Shown: positions 23,462 to 31,800 of the stretch, piece by piece
Numbering within the stretch: position 1 is the stretch's first letter
Layout of the letters: every line of letters begins with the position of its first letter
NCBI GenBank assembly: GCA_023459275.1
Contig: JAEWVC010000110.1
Span: 12,177 to 76,176 of the forward strand
DNA length: 64,000 nt
Direction of reading: 5' to 3'
Source of the DNA: Bacillota bacterium
GTDB taxonomy: Bacteria; Bacillota; Clostridia; Christensenellales; Aristaeellaceae
Notes under the pieces: model-generated
What the model saw: the letters and a program-made list of their open reading frames with translations, nothing else
Database searches by the model: none
Told to the model about the DNA's origin: nothing
Made by a program: the position numbers and the translations under genes

Positions 23462-24832
23462 ATGAACCGGTTTGAAACCAACCTTTCTCACGGAAGCCTG
23501 GTCAGCGGGCTGATCCGCTTTTCCATGCCCTTCTTGATATCCAACATTATACAATCCCTGTACAACGTGGCGGATATGCTGATCGTGGGAAATCTGAGCG
23601 GCGCCAACAGCACCTACAGCGTATCCGGCGTTACCATCGGCGGGCAGGTGACTTTTATCCTCACCAACCTGATCATGGGCCTTTGCACCGGCGGCACAGT
23701 GCTTATCGCCCAGTATGTGGGCAGCGGCAGTCAGGAGAAATTGCGCAAGAACGTATCCACACTGTTTACCGGTTTGATGATCGCCGCGGCAGTGATTACA
23801 CTGATCATGCTGCTGCTGAAGGACGGCGTCCTTAGGCTTCTTCAAACGCCGGCGGAATCCTTTCAGGAGGCCAGCAATTATCTGCTGGTCACGGTCCTGG
23901 GCGTCTTTTTCATCTTCAGCTACAACGCCCTGAGCGCGGTTCTGCGCGGCATGGGCGACAGCAAGCGGCCTTTGATCTTTGTCGCCATCGCCTGCGTCAC
24001 CAACATTCTGCTGGACCTCCTCTTCGTCGGCCCGCTGAAGCTGGCCGCGCTGGGTGCCGCCATCGCCACGGTGATTTCCCAGGGGCTGTCCATGGTGCTG
24101 TGTATCCTGTATTTGAAACGCAATAATTTTCTATTCGATTTCAAGCTCCGTTCCTTCCGCATGGACCGGGAACAGCTGAAAGCCATCCTCAAGATCGGCT
24201 CGCCTTCCGCGCTGCAAAACACGGTTGTCAGCCTGTCCTTTCTGGTCATCACCGCTTTGGTCAATACCATCGGCGGTGTTACCGCCTCGGCTGCCGTAGG
24301 GGTGGTGGGCAAGTTCAACAGCTTTGCCATCCTGCCCGCCATCGGCATGAGCGCCGCCGTATCCACCATGGCCGCCCAGAACATCGGTGCCGGCAAATGG
24401 GACAGGGCCGTCAAGACCGCCAAGGTCGGCATGCTCCTTTCCATCGGCTTCAGCCTGATTGCCTTTGCCGTCGCCCAAATCTATCCCCAGGTCATTCTGG
24501 AACTGTTTGACAAGAACCCGAAAACCATCGCCGACGGCGTCGCCTATATGCGCACCTTCAGCTTCGACTACCTGGTGGTGCCCTTCGTGTTCTGTTTGAA
24601 CGGCCTGTACATTGGTGCGGGGCACACCACCTTCACCATGTTCACGGGCCTGACCTCCGCGCTGCTGGCCCGCATCCCCGCCGCCTACATTTTCGGCAAG
24701 ACGCTGGATATGGGCCTTCCGGGCCTGGGATTGGGCGCGCCGGTGGCCTCCCTGATGTCTTTGGTGATTATCCTTGCGTTCTTTGTCTCCGGCAAATGGC
24801 GGGTCAATGCGGCGCAAAGGCACCTGGCCTGA
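23462..24832 (+). CDS. MATE-family efflux transporter
   Basis: A 456-residue membrane protein with twelve hydrophobic segments in two halves. It matches the MATE fold in length and in features such as FSMPFLISNIIQSLYNVADM at the N-terminus and the repeated pattern at about residue 250. MATE pumps exchange Na+ or H+ for drugs or metabolites. ATG 23462 follows AGAAAGGAAG. It is a single-gene unit with its own promoter, operator and terminator. Confidence 0.9.
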   Translation: MNRFETNLSHGSLVSGLIRFSMPFLISNIIQSLYNVADMLIVGNLSGANSTYSVSGVTIGGQVTFILTNLIMGLCTGGTVLIAQYVGSGSQEKLRKNVSTLFTGLMIAAAVITLIMLLLKDGVLRLLQTPAESFQEASNYLLVTVLGVFFIFSYNALSAVLRGMGDSKRPLIFVAIACVTNILLDLLFVGPLKLAALGAAIATVISQGLSMVLCILYLKRNNFLFDFKLRSFRMDREQLKAILKIGSPSALQNTVVSLSFLVITALVNTIGGVTASAAVGVVGKFNSFAILPAIGMSAAVSTMAAQNIGAGKWDRAVKTAKVGMLLSIGFSLIAFAVAQIYPQVILELFDKNPKTIADGVAYMRTFSFDYLVVPFVFCLNGLYIGAGHTTFTMFTGLTSALLARIPAAYIFGKTLDMGLPGLGLGAPVASLMSLVIILAFFVSGKWRVNAAQRHLA

Positions 24833-24840
24833 AAGCATAC

Positions 24841-24874
24841 AAAAAAAGCAGCCCTCAACCAGGCTGCTTTTTTT
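24841..24874. terminator. Bidirectional terminator
   Basis: AAAAAAAGCAGCC pairs with GGCTGCTTTTTTT around an eight-base loop, between the MATE gene and the convergent ferritin-like gene. Confidence 0.9.
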
Positions 24875-24894
24875 CATTTGTTCCGGATACGGCG

Positions 24895-25389
24895 CTAGTT
24901 CAGCGTGCTTAACTGCTCCTCCAGCGCCTTCAAATGCGATTGCTCCTCCATGGCGATGGCCAGGAACATGTCCCCGGCTTCCTTCCGTTCGCAGGCGGAA
25001 GCAAAGTTCTTATAGCAACGCACAGCCGTCTCCTCGCTGTCTCTGGCAAACACCAAAAGCGCCTTCAGGCTGTCAAGGGCCCCTTCCCGCTGCGCCTGCA
25101 TCAGGCCGCCCGGAAAAAGCACCTGGGCCGCGTAGGACTGCATCAGCAACTGCCTCTCCCGGTCCCCGCCCTCCACGGATACGTCCCCCAAGTGGCTAAA
25201 TCTTGCAAGATGCGTCTGTTCGTCCCCCTGCAGCTTTTGCATCAACGCCTTGACGCCGGGTTTGTGGGCCAGAAGCTGGCCGCGCTCGTACATGCGGATG
25301 GCCCGCCGCTCCATTTCACAGGCAAGATACAGCGCCTCCTGCTCATTTGCAACTTGCAAGGGTCCCTTCCCACTGCACATGTTTTGCAC
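24895..25389 (-). CDS. Ferritin-like / rubrerythrin-type diiron protein
   Basis: A 164-residue four-helix protein. Glu and His ligands occur in the expected places: CEMERRA, GDEQTHL, SEETAVR and EEQSHL, which gives two ExxH motifs for a diiron site. No rubredoxin domain follows. Such proteins handle peroxide or iron in anaerobes. The GTG at 25389 was chosen because GGAGG lies seven bases before it; a longer frame to 25485 is possible but has no site. The DUF1858 gene lies 104 bp upstream on the same strand. Confidence 0.75.
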   Translation of the reverse strand: MQNMCSGKGPLQVANEQEALYLACEMERRAIRMYERGQLLAHKPGVKALMQKLQGDEQTHLARFSHLGDVSVEGGDRERQLLMQSYAAQVLFPGGLMQAQREGALDSLKALLVFARDSEETAVRCYKNFASACERKEAGDMFLAIAMEEQSHLKALEEQLSTLN

Positions 25390-25493
25390 AGGCGCCTCCT
25401 CTTTTCCACTGCTTTTTCCACAGCATATCCCCGAAAAGCCCCGGGAAATGCCCTGTGTACCTGAAATGAATCCGGCTTTTTCCACAGGTTATG

Positions 25494-25700
25494 TTACGCC
25501 TTATGTTCCTCCAGGAACACGTTGAGCTGATCCACCAGTTCGTCCGGATTGCTGCCGTGCACGGCGCAGGCTTCCTCCAGGCTTTCCGCGGAGGATGCGG
25601 GGCAGCCAATGCAGTGCATGCCAAACTCCATCAAAATGCGGGCTGTGCCGCGATGTATGCGAAGGACCTCGCCAATGGTCATGGATTTATCAATGGTCAT
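25494..25700 (-). CDS. DUF1858 / hybrid-cluster-associated redox disulfide protein
   Basis: A 68-residue protein with the DUF1858 pattern: IGEVLRIHRGTARILMEFGMHCIGCPASSAESLEEAC. The CIGC pair near residue 30 is the conserved redox disulfide. The family often sits beside hybrid cluster proteins or other redox genes; here it precedes a ferritin-like gene. ATG 25700 was preferred to 25706 because GAGGA then has a spacing of six bases. Confidence 0.85.
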   Translation of the reverse strand: MTIDKSMTIGEVLRIHRGTARILMEFGMHCIGCPASSAESLEEACAVHGSNPDELVDQLNVFLEEHKA

Positions 25701-25901
25701 AGCCATTCCTCACTTTTACTCACTTCGGGTATGCCTTAGCAGGCTTCCCGTACAGCTATATTACCCTAAAGCCTGCGGAATGTCAACGCGGAGGAGGCAC
25801 CTCGGGAGAACGTTCATAAGGATGCCGGGAAAGATATTTTGGGGGTGCCTATGCGCCGCAAGCCGGCAGCCGAACGAAATAAAACGGCGGTTGAGCAAGC
25901 C

Positions 25902-25931
25902 GGACAGGGCTTTTTTCAAAAAGTCCTGTCC
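25902..25931. repeat. Hairpin element in the gap before nadE
   Basis: GGACAGG (25902-25908) pairs with CCTGTCC (25925-25931), with a T-run and A-run inside the stem (CTTTTTT, AAAAAG). It resembles the GGGGA-hairpin repeats in its T-rich centre. The 300-bp gap 25701-26000 holds no other feature that I can support. Confidence 0.4.
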
Positions 25932-26000
25932 CCGCCTTTCCCCTTCTTGTATCCCTTCCCCGTTTATGGTAGCATGTCCCTGGAAGGCAAGGTGGGTAGC

Positions 26001-27920
26001 ATGAAAAACCTGCATCTTAACCGCGTGGCCGCCGTATCCCCGAGAGTATACTTGGGAGACTGCAAGCGGAACGCGGAAGAAACCCTGGTTTGGATGGATA
26101 CGCTGCAAAAGGAAGGCGTCCAGGCGGCGGTGTTTCCGGAGCTTGGCATCACCGGCTACACCTGCGGCGACTTGTTGCTGAACGAAACGCTGCAGAAGGA
26201 GGCCCTGGACGCCCTTTTGCGGATCGCGGAAAAGACCGGGCCCATGATCGTTATCGTAGGGCTCCCTTTAACCAACCAGGGGCGGCTGTACAACTGCGCC
26301 GCCGTTTTGCAGGATGGAAAAATACAGGGGATCGTTGCCAAGCGCCACCTGCCCAACGGCGGGGAATTTTATGAAACCCGCTGGTTCGTAAGCGGGGTGA
26401 ACGCTCCGGAATCCGTTCAAATCCAGGGGGAAGCGGTGCCCTTTGGCCTGAACCTGCTGTTTGAAACGCCGGAATTCCGCTTTGCCGTGGAAATCTGCGA
26501 GGACTTGTGGACGCCTACTCCCCCTTCCAGTATGTATGCCCCCGCCGGCGCGGAGATCATGTTCAACTTAAGCGCCAGCAACGAGCTGGTAGCCAAGCAC
26601 GATTACCGCCGGGAGCTGCTTCGCCAGCAGAGCGCCCGGTGCTTCTGCGGCTACGCCTATGCCGGGGCGGGCTTCGGCGAATCCACCACGGACCTGGTGT
26701 TTTCGGGATTCAGCGGGCTGTATGAAAACGGGCGCACCTTGGCGGAATCCCGGCGGTTTCTCACAGCCGGGTCCTATGTGGCGGCGGACATGGACATCCA
26801 GCGCCTGCGCTACCAGCGCCAGCGCACCGGCAGCTTTTTCGATACGGCCGCCGCGCCCATGCGCCTTGTTCCCTTAGGCAGCCTCCCGGAGGCGGACGCG
26901 CCCTTCAGGCGGCCCATTCCGCCCCTGCCCTTTGTGCCGGAGGAGCCCCGCCGCGGCGACCGCTGCGCTGAGATCACGGCCATTCAGACCTTGGCGCTGC
27001 GCACCCGGCTGGAAGCCGCGCACAGCCAAAGATTGGTGGTAAATGTATCCGGCGGGCTGGACAGCACCCTGGCGCTGCTGGTGGCCGCCAGGGCTTTCAA
27101 GGAGGCGGGCATCCCGCCTGAAAATCTGCACGCCCTCACGCTGCCCGGCTTCGGCACAGGCAGCCGTACCCTTGCAAACGCCCGGCAACTGATGAATGCC
27201 CTTCACTGCACCATAAGGGAGGTAAATATCTCCCCAGCCGTCCGCCAGCATTTTTTGGACATCGGCCAGGATGAAAACGTGCACGACGTGGCCTATGAAA
27301 ACAGCCAGGCCAGGGAGCGCACCCAAATCGCCATGGACTACGCCAACCGCATCGGCGCGCTGGTGCTGGGCACCGGGGACCTGAGCGAGGCCGCTTTGGG
27401 CTTTTCCACCTACAACGGCGACCACATGAGCATGTACAACGTGAACTGCTCCATCCCCAAAACCCTTGTGCGGGCACTGGTCAAGTACCTGGGGGAGCAC
27501 GTGTTCGGCGGGCAGGTGGAAAAAACGTGCGAGGATATCATCGATACCCCCATCTCGCCGGAGCTGCTTCCTACAGACAAGGGGGAATTGAACCAGCGAA
27601 CCGAGGAGATTCTGGGCGACTACGCGCTTCACGACTTTTTCCTGTACCATCTGATGGATTCCGGCAGCGGCCCCAAGCGGCTGTACGCCTTCGCCCGGCA
27701 GGCCTTTCAAGATGTGCATACCGATGACGCTATCGAAAAGGCGCTGCGGCTGTTCCTGCGCAGGTTCTTTGCCCAGCAGTTCAAACGAAGCTGCATCCCC
27801 GACGGCCCCAAGGTGGGCAGCGTGAGCCTGTCTCCCCGGGGGGACTGGCGCATGCCCAGCGATATGTCCGGCGCCGCCTGGCAAGCCTGGACGCGGGAGG
27901 GGGAAGACGGCGAAGCATGA
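26001..27920 (+). CDS. nadE: Glutamine-dependent NAD+ synthetase
   Basis: A 639-residue two-domain enzyme. The N-terminal nitrilase-like glutaminase has the triad Glu47 (FPELGITGYTCGDL), Lys114 (AKRHLPN) and Cys166 (EICEDLW); the C-terminal synthetase has the PP-loop SGGLDS at about 350-355. It makes NAD+ from deamido-NAD+, ATP and glutamine-derived ammonia. ATG 26001 follows AAGGTGG and gives the usual family length. It is followed by three overlapping genes, probably one transcript. Confidence 0.95.
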   Translation: MKNLHLNRVAAVSPRVYLGDCKRNAEETLVWMDTLQKEGVQAAVFPELGITGYTCGDLLLNETLQKEALDALLRIAEKTGPMIVIVGLPLTNQGRLYNCAAVLQDGKIQGIVAKRHLPNGGEFYETRWFVSGVNAPESVQIQGEAVPFGLNLLFETPEFRFAVEICEDLWTPTPPSSMYAPAGAEIMFNLSASNELVAKHDYRRELLRQQSARCFCGYAYAGAGFGESTTDLVFSGFSGLYENGRTLAESRRFLTAGSYVAADMDIQRLRYQRQRTGSFFDTAAAPMRLVPLGSLPEADAPFRRPIPPLPFVPEEPRRGDRCAEITAIQTLALRTRLEAAHSQRLVVNVSGGLDSTLALLVAARAFKEAGIPPENLHALTLPGFGTGSRTLANARQLMNALHCTIREVNISPAVRQHFLDIGQDENVHDVAYENSQARERTQIAMDYANRIGALVLGTGDLSEAALGFSTYNGDHMSMYNVNCSIPKTLVRALVKYLGEHVFGGQVEKTCEDIIDTPISPELLPTDKGELNQRTEEILGDYALHDFFLYHLMDSGSGPKRLYAFARQAFQDVHTDDAIEKALRLFLRRFFAQQFKRSCIPDGPKVGSVSLSPRGDWRMPSDMSGAAWQAWTREGEDGEA

Positions 27921-28375
27921 GGCTGATCCGCACAAACAAGGATGACCCCCGGTTTCTTTCCCTGGTATCCCTTCTGGATGCGGACCTGGCTTCCCGGTAC
28001 GCGGACGGGAATGTTCAATATTCCACCTTCAATGCCCTCAACAAAATCACCGCCGTGGTCCTTGCCCTTCATGAGGATGAGCCCTTCGCCTGCGGCGCGT
28101 TCAAGCCCTTTGGTGAGGGCGGCGTGGAAATCAAGCGCGTGTTTGTGAAGCCCGCTTTCCGGGGCCGCGGTGCCGCAAAGCGTATTATGGCGGAGCTGGA
28201 GGCCTGGGCGGCGGCGGAAGGATTTTCAAGGGCTGTGCTGGAAACTGGCCTTCACCAGCCCGAGGCCATCGCGCTGTATGAACACATCGGCTACCGCCGC
28301 ATCGCAAACTTTGCGCCCTATGTGGGGATGGCGGAAAGCGTCTGCTATGAAAAACCCTGCCGGAGGGAGCCATGA
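27917..28375 (+). CDS. GNAT-family N-acetyltransferase
   Basis: A 152-residue protein with the GNAT acetyl-CoA motif: VKPAFRGRGAAKRIMAELE (RGRGAA pyrophosphate loop), then LETG...ALYEHIGYRRI. The acceptor is unknown. ATG 27917 overlaps the nadE stop (ATGA), and its own stop overlaps the HAD gene start in the same way, so all three are coupled. Confidence 0.9.
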   Translation: MRLIRTNKDDPRFLSLVSLLDADLASRYADGNVQYSTFNALNKITAVVLALHEDEPFACGAFKPFGEGGVEIKRVFVKPAFRGRGAAKRIMAELEAWAAAEGFSRAVLETGLHQPEAIALYEHIGYRRIANFAPYVGMAESVCYEKPCRREP

Positions 28376-29100
28376 AACCGGCTCTGTTCTGGGATTTTGA
28401 CGGCACGCTGGCCAGCAGCCCGCATCTGTGGAGCGGATCGTTTTTGAAGGCGCTTCAAAGCGCGTGGCCCGGCTGCCCCCTTACCCTGGACGACATCCGC
28501 CCGCATTTACGGTCCGGGTTTCCCTGGCACACCCCGGAGGCGGACTTTACCCGCGTGACGGGGGAAGCCTGGTGGGCGCACATGGACCGCCATTTCGAGA
28601 AAATATGTATGGCGCTTCACGCCCCCGGCGATGCGGTGCATTCGGTCCCCCGCCTCTTAAGGGACATGATCCTTGATCCGGGGCAATATGCATTGTATGA
28701 TGACACCATAGCCGTCCTTGAGCGGTGCGAAAAAATGGGGTTTTCCCAGTACATCCTGTCCAACAACCATCCGGACCTGGGCAGGCTGCTTGATGCCCTT
28801 GGGCTCGCGCCATATTTTGCGGATACCGTCGTCTCCGGGATCATCGGCTTTGACAAGCCCCGGAAGGAAATCTTCCAGTACGCCCTGAAAAGGGCGGGAA
28901 ATCCAGGCCGCTGCTTCATGATCGGAGACAACCCCTACGCCGACGGAGAGGGCGCAAAAAGCGCGGGCATCCCCGCGCTTTTGGTGCATACAAAAGCACC
29001 TACTCCCTCCTTCCCCTGCTTTGAGACGCTCCAGGACGCGGCGGATTATCTTCAGGAGGCGCTTCATGCTTTTGCGGGTGATGACCATCGCGGATTATGA
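28372..29100 (+). CDS. HAD-superfamily phosphatase
   Basis: A 242-residue HAD hydrolase. Motif I is FWDFDGTLAS (nucleophile Asp8, acid Asp10), motif II is ILSNNH, motif III lies at DKPRKEIFQYA, and motif IV is MIGDNPYADGEGA. The helical cap between motifs I and II is subclass I. It probably dephosphorylates a small phosphorylated metabolite. It overlaps its neighbours by four bases upstream and 35 bases downstream. Confidence 0.9.
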   Translation: MKPALFWDFDGTLASSPHLWSGSFLKALQSAWPGCPLTLDDIRPHLRSGFPWHTPEADFTRVTGEAWWAHMDRHFEKICMALHAPGDAVHSVPRLLRDMILDPGQYALYDDTIAVLERCEKMGFSQYILSNNHPDLGRLLDALGLAPYFADTVVSGIIGFDKPRKEIFQYALKRAGNPGRCFMIGDNPYADGEGAKSAGIPALLVHTKAPTPSFPCFETLQDAADYLQEALHAFAGDDHRGL

Positions 29101-29497
29101 CAGGGCCTACGCCCTTTGGACCGGCACGCCCGGCATGGGGCTGCGCAGCCTGGACGATTCCAGGGAAGGCATCGCCAGGTTTCTGCGCCGCAACCCCGCC
29201 ACCTGCTTTGTGGCGGAGGAGGGGGGCCGCCTTGCGGGCCTCCTCCTGTGCGGCCATGACGGGCGCAGGGGATATATCTACCATACCGCGGTGCACCCGG
29301 ATTTCAGAAGGCGCGGCCTTGGCAAAGCGCTTGTGGACGCGGCCCTTGGCGCGCTCCGGGCAGAAGGCATCATGAAGGCAGCCTTGGTGGTATTTGCCGC
29401 AAACGAAACCGGAAACGCGTTCTGGGAGGCCATTGGTTTCGAAACAAGAAAGGACCTTGTATACCGCAATAAGAGCCTGAACAGCGAAAACCGCTGA
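29066..29497 (+). CDS. GNAT-family N-acetyltransferase
   Basis: A 143-residue acetyltransferase with the motif VHPDFRRRGLGKALVDAAL and a C-terminal NETGNAFWEAIGF motif. It is close to the small YpeA-like GNAT proteins. ATG 29066 follows CAGGAGG at seven bases inside the end of the HAD gene, so it is translated from an internal site. It is the last gene in the nadE cluster; 60 bp separate it from the next gene. Confidence 0.9.
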   Translation: MLLRVMTIADYDRAYALWTGTPGMGLRSLDDSREGIARFLRRNPATCFVAEEGGRLAGLLLCGHDGRRGYIYHTAVHPDFRRRGLGKALVDAALGALRAEGIMKAALVVFAANETGNAFWEAIGFETRKDLVYRNKSLNSENR

Positions 29498-29559
29498 GGC
29501 CCTGTTCCCGCAGGCCGCATCTGCCGTCCGCCGGAAAACCCGGCTTCAATGGGGGCCCT

Positions 29560-30024
29560 ATGAAAAAAGCGCATACGGTGCCCACCCTCGCGGAGGCGTT
29601 TCCGCCCTCCCCGCCCTGCAGCTGTGCTATTTGCCGGGAGTATTGCATGCGCCCCGGCTGGTGGACGGTGAAGGAGGCGGCGTTGGCCCTGCGTGCGGGA
29701 TATGCCAAACGCATGATGCTGGAAATGCCCGGGGACAAGTCCTTCGGCGTGCTGTCTCCCGCGTTTTCGGGATGCGAGGGCAATTTTGCGCTTCAGGCGT
29801 ATGCCCGCTGCAGCTGCTGCTTTTTGCAGGGGGGGCTGTGCGAGCTCCACGGCACAGGTTTTCAGCCGCTGGAATGCCGCTTCTGTCATCATGCCCGCCG
29901 CGGGCTTGGCCAAAAGTGCCATGATGCCTTGGAAAGGGACTGGCATACCCCGGCCGGGCAGCTGCTGGTGAAAGAGTGGGCGGCGGCTGTGAATCTTTGG
30001 CAAAGGTATGGCCTGATCTGTTAG
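29560..30024 (+). CDS. Cys-rich protein, possibly YkgJ-like metal-cluster protein
   Basis: A 154-residue soluble protein with thirteen Cys, including SCAICREYCMRPGWW near the N-terminus, then GCEGNF, RCSCCFLQGGLCELH and ECRFCHHARRGLGQKCH. The order resembles the YkgJ/zinc-iron-chelating cluster proteins (CxLH...P..CR). I cannot assign a reaction. GGGGG lies upstream of ATG 29560. It stands between the nadE cluster and the flavodoxin pair and may be co-transcribed with either. Confidence 0.55.
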   Translation: MKKAHTVPTLAEAFPPSPPCSCAICREYCMRPGWWTVKEAALALRAGYAKRMMLEMPGDKSFGVLSPAFSGCEGNFALQAYARCSCCFLQGGLCELHGTGFQPLECRFCHHARRGLGQKCHDALERDWHTPAGQLLVKEWAAAVNLWQRYGLIC

Positions 30025-30077
30025 CTGCGAAAGGATACGCGTCACCATCCGACCGACCCAAATGAAAGGAGCATCCC

Positions 30078-30560
30078 ATGCGCATAGGGATCCTTGTCCA
30101 TTCCATGACCGGCCATACGCTTTTAGTCGCTGAACGAATCGAAAAGAAGCTGCAGGAACAGGGCTATGATTGCCGTGTTGAACGGGTTAGCGCCCACGAT
30201 GAGGAAGCCCTCAGCAAGGGGCAGGCGAAGCTCACGCTTGACAGCACGCCGGACCCAAAGCCATATGACGCGCTGGTCCTTGGCGCGCCGGTGTGGGGTT
30301 TTTCCCTTTCCAAAGTGATGGCGGCATATTTGAAGCTGCTTCCCGGACTATCGGGCAAAAAGATTGCCTGCTTCGTGACGCAGTCCCTTTCCTGATCATT
30401 TATGGGCGGAAGGCATGCCGGAAAACAGATGGCGGCTGCATGCCGGAAAAGGGGCGCCGACGCATACATCGCCGGGATCATCCATTGGCAGGCTGAAAGC
30501 CGGGAAAAACAGATCGACAGCTTGGTCCATTCCCTTCTCCAGCCGGGAGGTATCCTATGA
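30078..30560 (+). pseudogene. Flavodoxin-like protein with an interrupted reading frame
   Basis: The N-terminal 105 residues (IGILVHSMTGHTLLVAERI, LGAPVWGFSLS) are a flavodoxin fold with an FMN-phosphate loop. An in-frame TGA at 30393-30395 stops it just before the last third, yet the same frame continues as MGGRHAGKQMAAACRKRG to TGA 30558-30560, which overlaps the next start. Removing one C near 30387 and adding one T near 30400 would give TQSFPDHFMGG, the expected family motif, so two compensating indels are likelier than a simple nonsense change. It could be a real pseudogene or a sequence error. Confidence 0.75.
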
Positions 30561-30964
30561 AAAAAAAGACAAAAATCATTCTTCTTTCCATCGCGTCGAC
30601 GGTTCTGGTCTGTACCATCGGGGGAGTGGCCGCTTTTCAGATTATACGGGGCAATCTTGACCGCCTTTCCGCTTCGGTGATTGAGACTGTTCCCATGGAT
30701 AAGGTCGCGGACGGCGTGTATGTGGGGGAATACGGCGTATTCCCGGTGCTTGCCACGGTGGAAGTTACGGTCAGGGACCATCAAATCGCCTCCGCCAGGA
30801 TCCTGAAACATCAAAATGGCCAGGGCAGCGCCGGGGAGGCTGTTGTGGACAGAGCAGTCAAGGCCAACTCCCTTCAGGTGGATACGGCCGCCGGCGCCAC
30901 CTACAGCAGCAAGGTGCTGCTCAAAGCCATGGGGGACGCCTTGCGCAAAGGGATTACGCCCTGA
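30557..30964 (+). CDS. FMN-binding domain protein, membrane-anchored
   Basis: A 135-residue protein: an N-terminal membrane anchor (residues 6-28) and an FMN-binding domain ending in D109-T-A-A-G-A-T115-Y-S-S, where Thr115 is the expected covalent flavin attachment site. Such proteins carry electrons at the outer membrane face in anaerobes. The ATG overlaps the flavodoxin stop (ATGA), which suggests that flavodoxin and this protein were partners. A weak hairpin follows at 30998-31019. Confidence 0.85.
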   Translation: MKKKTKIILLSIASTVLVCTIGGVAAFQIIRGNLDRLSASVIETVPMDKVADGVYVGEYGVFPVLATVEVTVRDHQIASARILKHQNGQGSAGEAVVDRAVKANSLQVDTAAGATYSSKVLLKAMGDALRKGITP

Positions 30965-31077
30965 TAGGCAGGACCGTCCAAAATGTAATTTTTGCCTGAA
31001 AGCCCTTTACAGGGTTTTCTTTTATGCTATCATGGAAATACGTTGTCCAAGCAACCGCGATACAAGGGGGAGACTGC

Positions 31078-31800
31078 ATGAATTCCGCGCTGCGCCGTGT
31101 GCTGGCCTGCTTCCTGCTGGCAGTATTTCTGTTTCCCGGGCTGGCCGAGGCACAGGAGCTTCGGGGATATGACGCCAAGGCCGGCTATCAGTACATCGCG
31201 CTGGGCGCCTGGCCCCAGGGGGAAAATGGAGAAACCGCGCCTATCCTCTGGCGGGTGCTGGCTGCGGACGGGGAAGAGGCGTTGCTTTTCAGCGAATATG
31301 TGCTGGGCAACGGATGGATCCACCGGCCTTACGAGGAATATCCCGCCTTCGGCGGTGCCTGGAACAGAACGGACATGTTTCAATTCCTGAACGGGGAATT
31401 TTTGGAGCAGGCCTTTTCCGGGGAAGAAAAGCTGCCCCTGCTTTTAAGCGAGGAACTGGGCACCGTCTTTCTGCTCTCCGCGGACGACCTGAAAAACAAA
31501 GCCTACGGCTTTTCCGGCGACACCGCCCGCATGGGCTATGGCACACCCTACGCCCTGGCCAACGGATTATTTAAGTATTCCAACAAATCCAGCCCCTACT
31601 GGACCAGGAGCCGGTCCACCACCCTTTCCTCCGGGGTGCGGTGCACCAAGGTGAAGGGCGCGCTGGGCTATATCCGCTGCGAGGTGGAAAACGAGGGATG
31701 GCGGCCCGCCCTGCGGCTGTCCATGGCTTCTGCGGAAATCATCTCCGGGGAGGGCACGAAGGAGCTTCCCTTCGTCATCGCTTATGCGGAAAGACCGTAA
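31078..31800 (+). CDS. Secreted DUF6273 domain protein
   Basis: A 240-residue protein with a signal peptide (cleavage after GLAEA, about residue 25). The body matches the DUF6273 pattern: YIALGAWPQG, PILWRVLAADG...ALLFSEYVLG, and a C-terminal WTRSRS...GWRPALRL. This fold resembles C-type lectin-like or formylglycine-type surface domains of Clostridia; its function is unknown. ATG 31078 follows AAGGGGGAG. The next gene starts inside its end, so the two are co-translated. Confidence 0.75.
   Translation: MNSALRRVLACFLLAVFLFPGLAEAQELRGYDAKAGYQYIALGAWPQGENGETAPILWRVLAADGEEALLFSEYVLGNGWIHRPYEEYPAFGGAWNRTDMFQFLNGEFLEQAFSGEEKLPLLLSEELGTVFLLSADDLKNKAYGFSGDTARMGYGTPYALANGLFKYSNKSSPYWTRSRSTTLSSGVRCTKVKGALGYIRCEVENEGWRPALRLSMASAEIISGEGTKELPFVIAYAERP

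Noticed and set aside
28372..29100. HAD phosphatase as beta-phosphoglucomutase for the GH65 pathway
   Set aside because: It lies 22 kb away in the nadE cluster and does not show the beta-phosphoglucomutase pattern after motif I.
30393..30395. In-frame TGA in the flavodoxin as a possible selenocysteine codon
   Set aside because: The position is not a catalytic or redox site in flavodoxins, no SECIS-like stem was seen, and two small indels explain the motif better.
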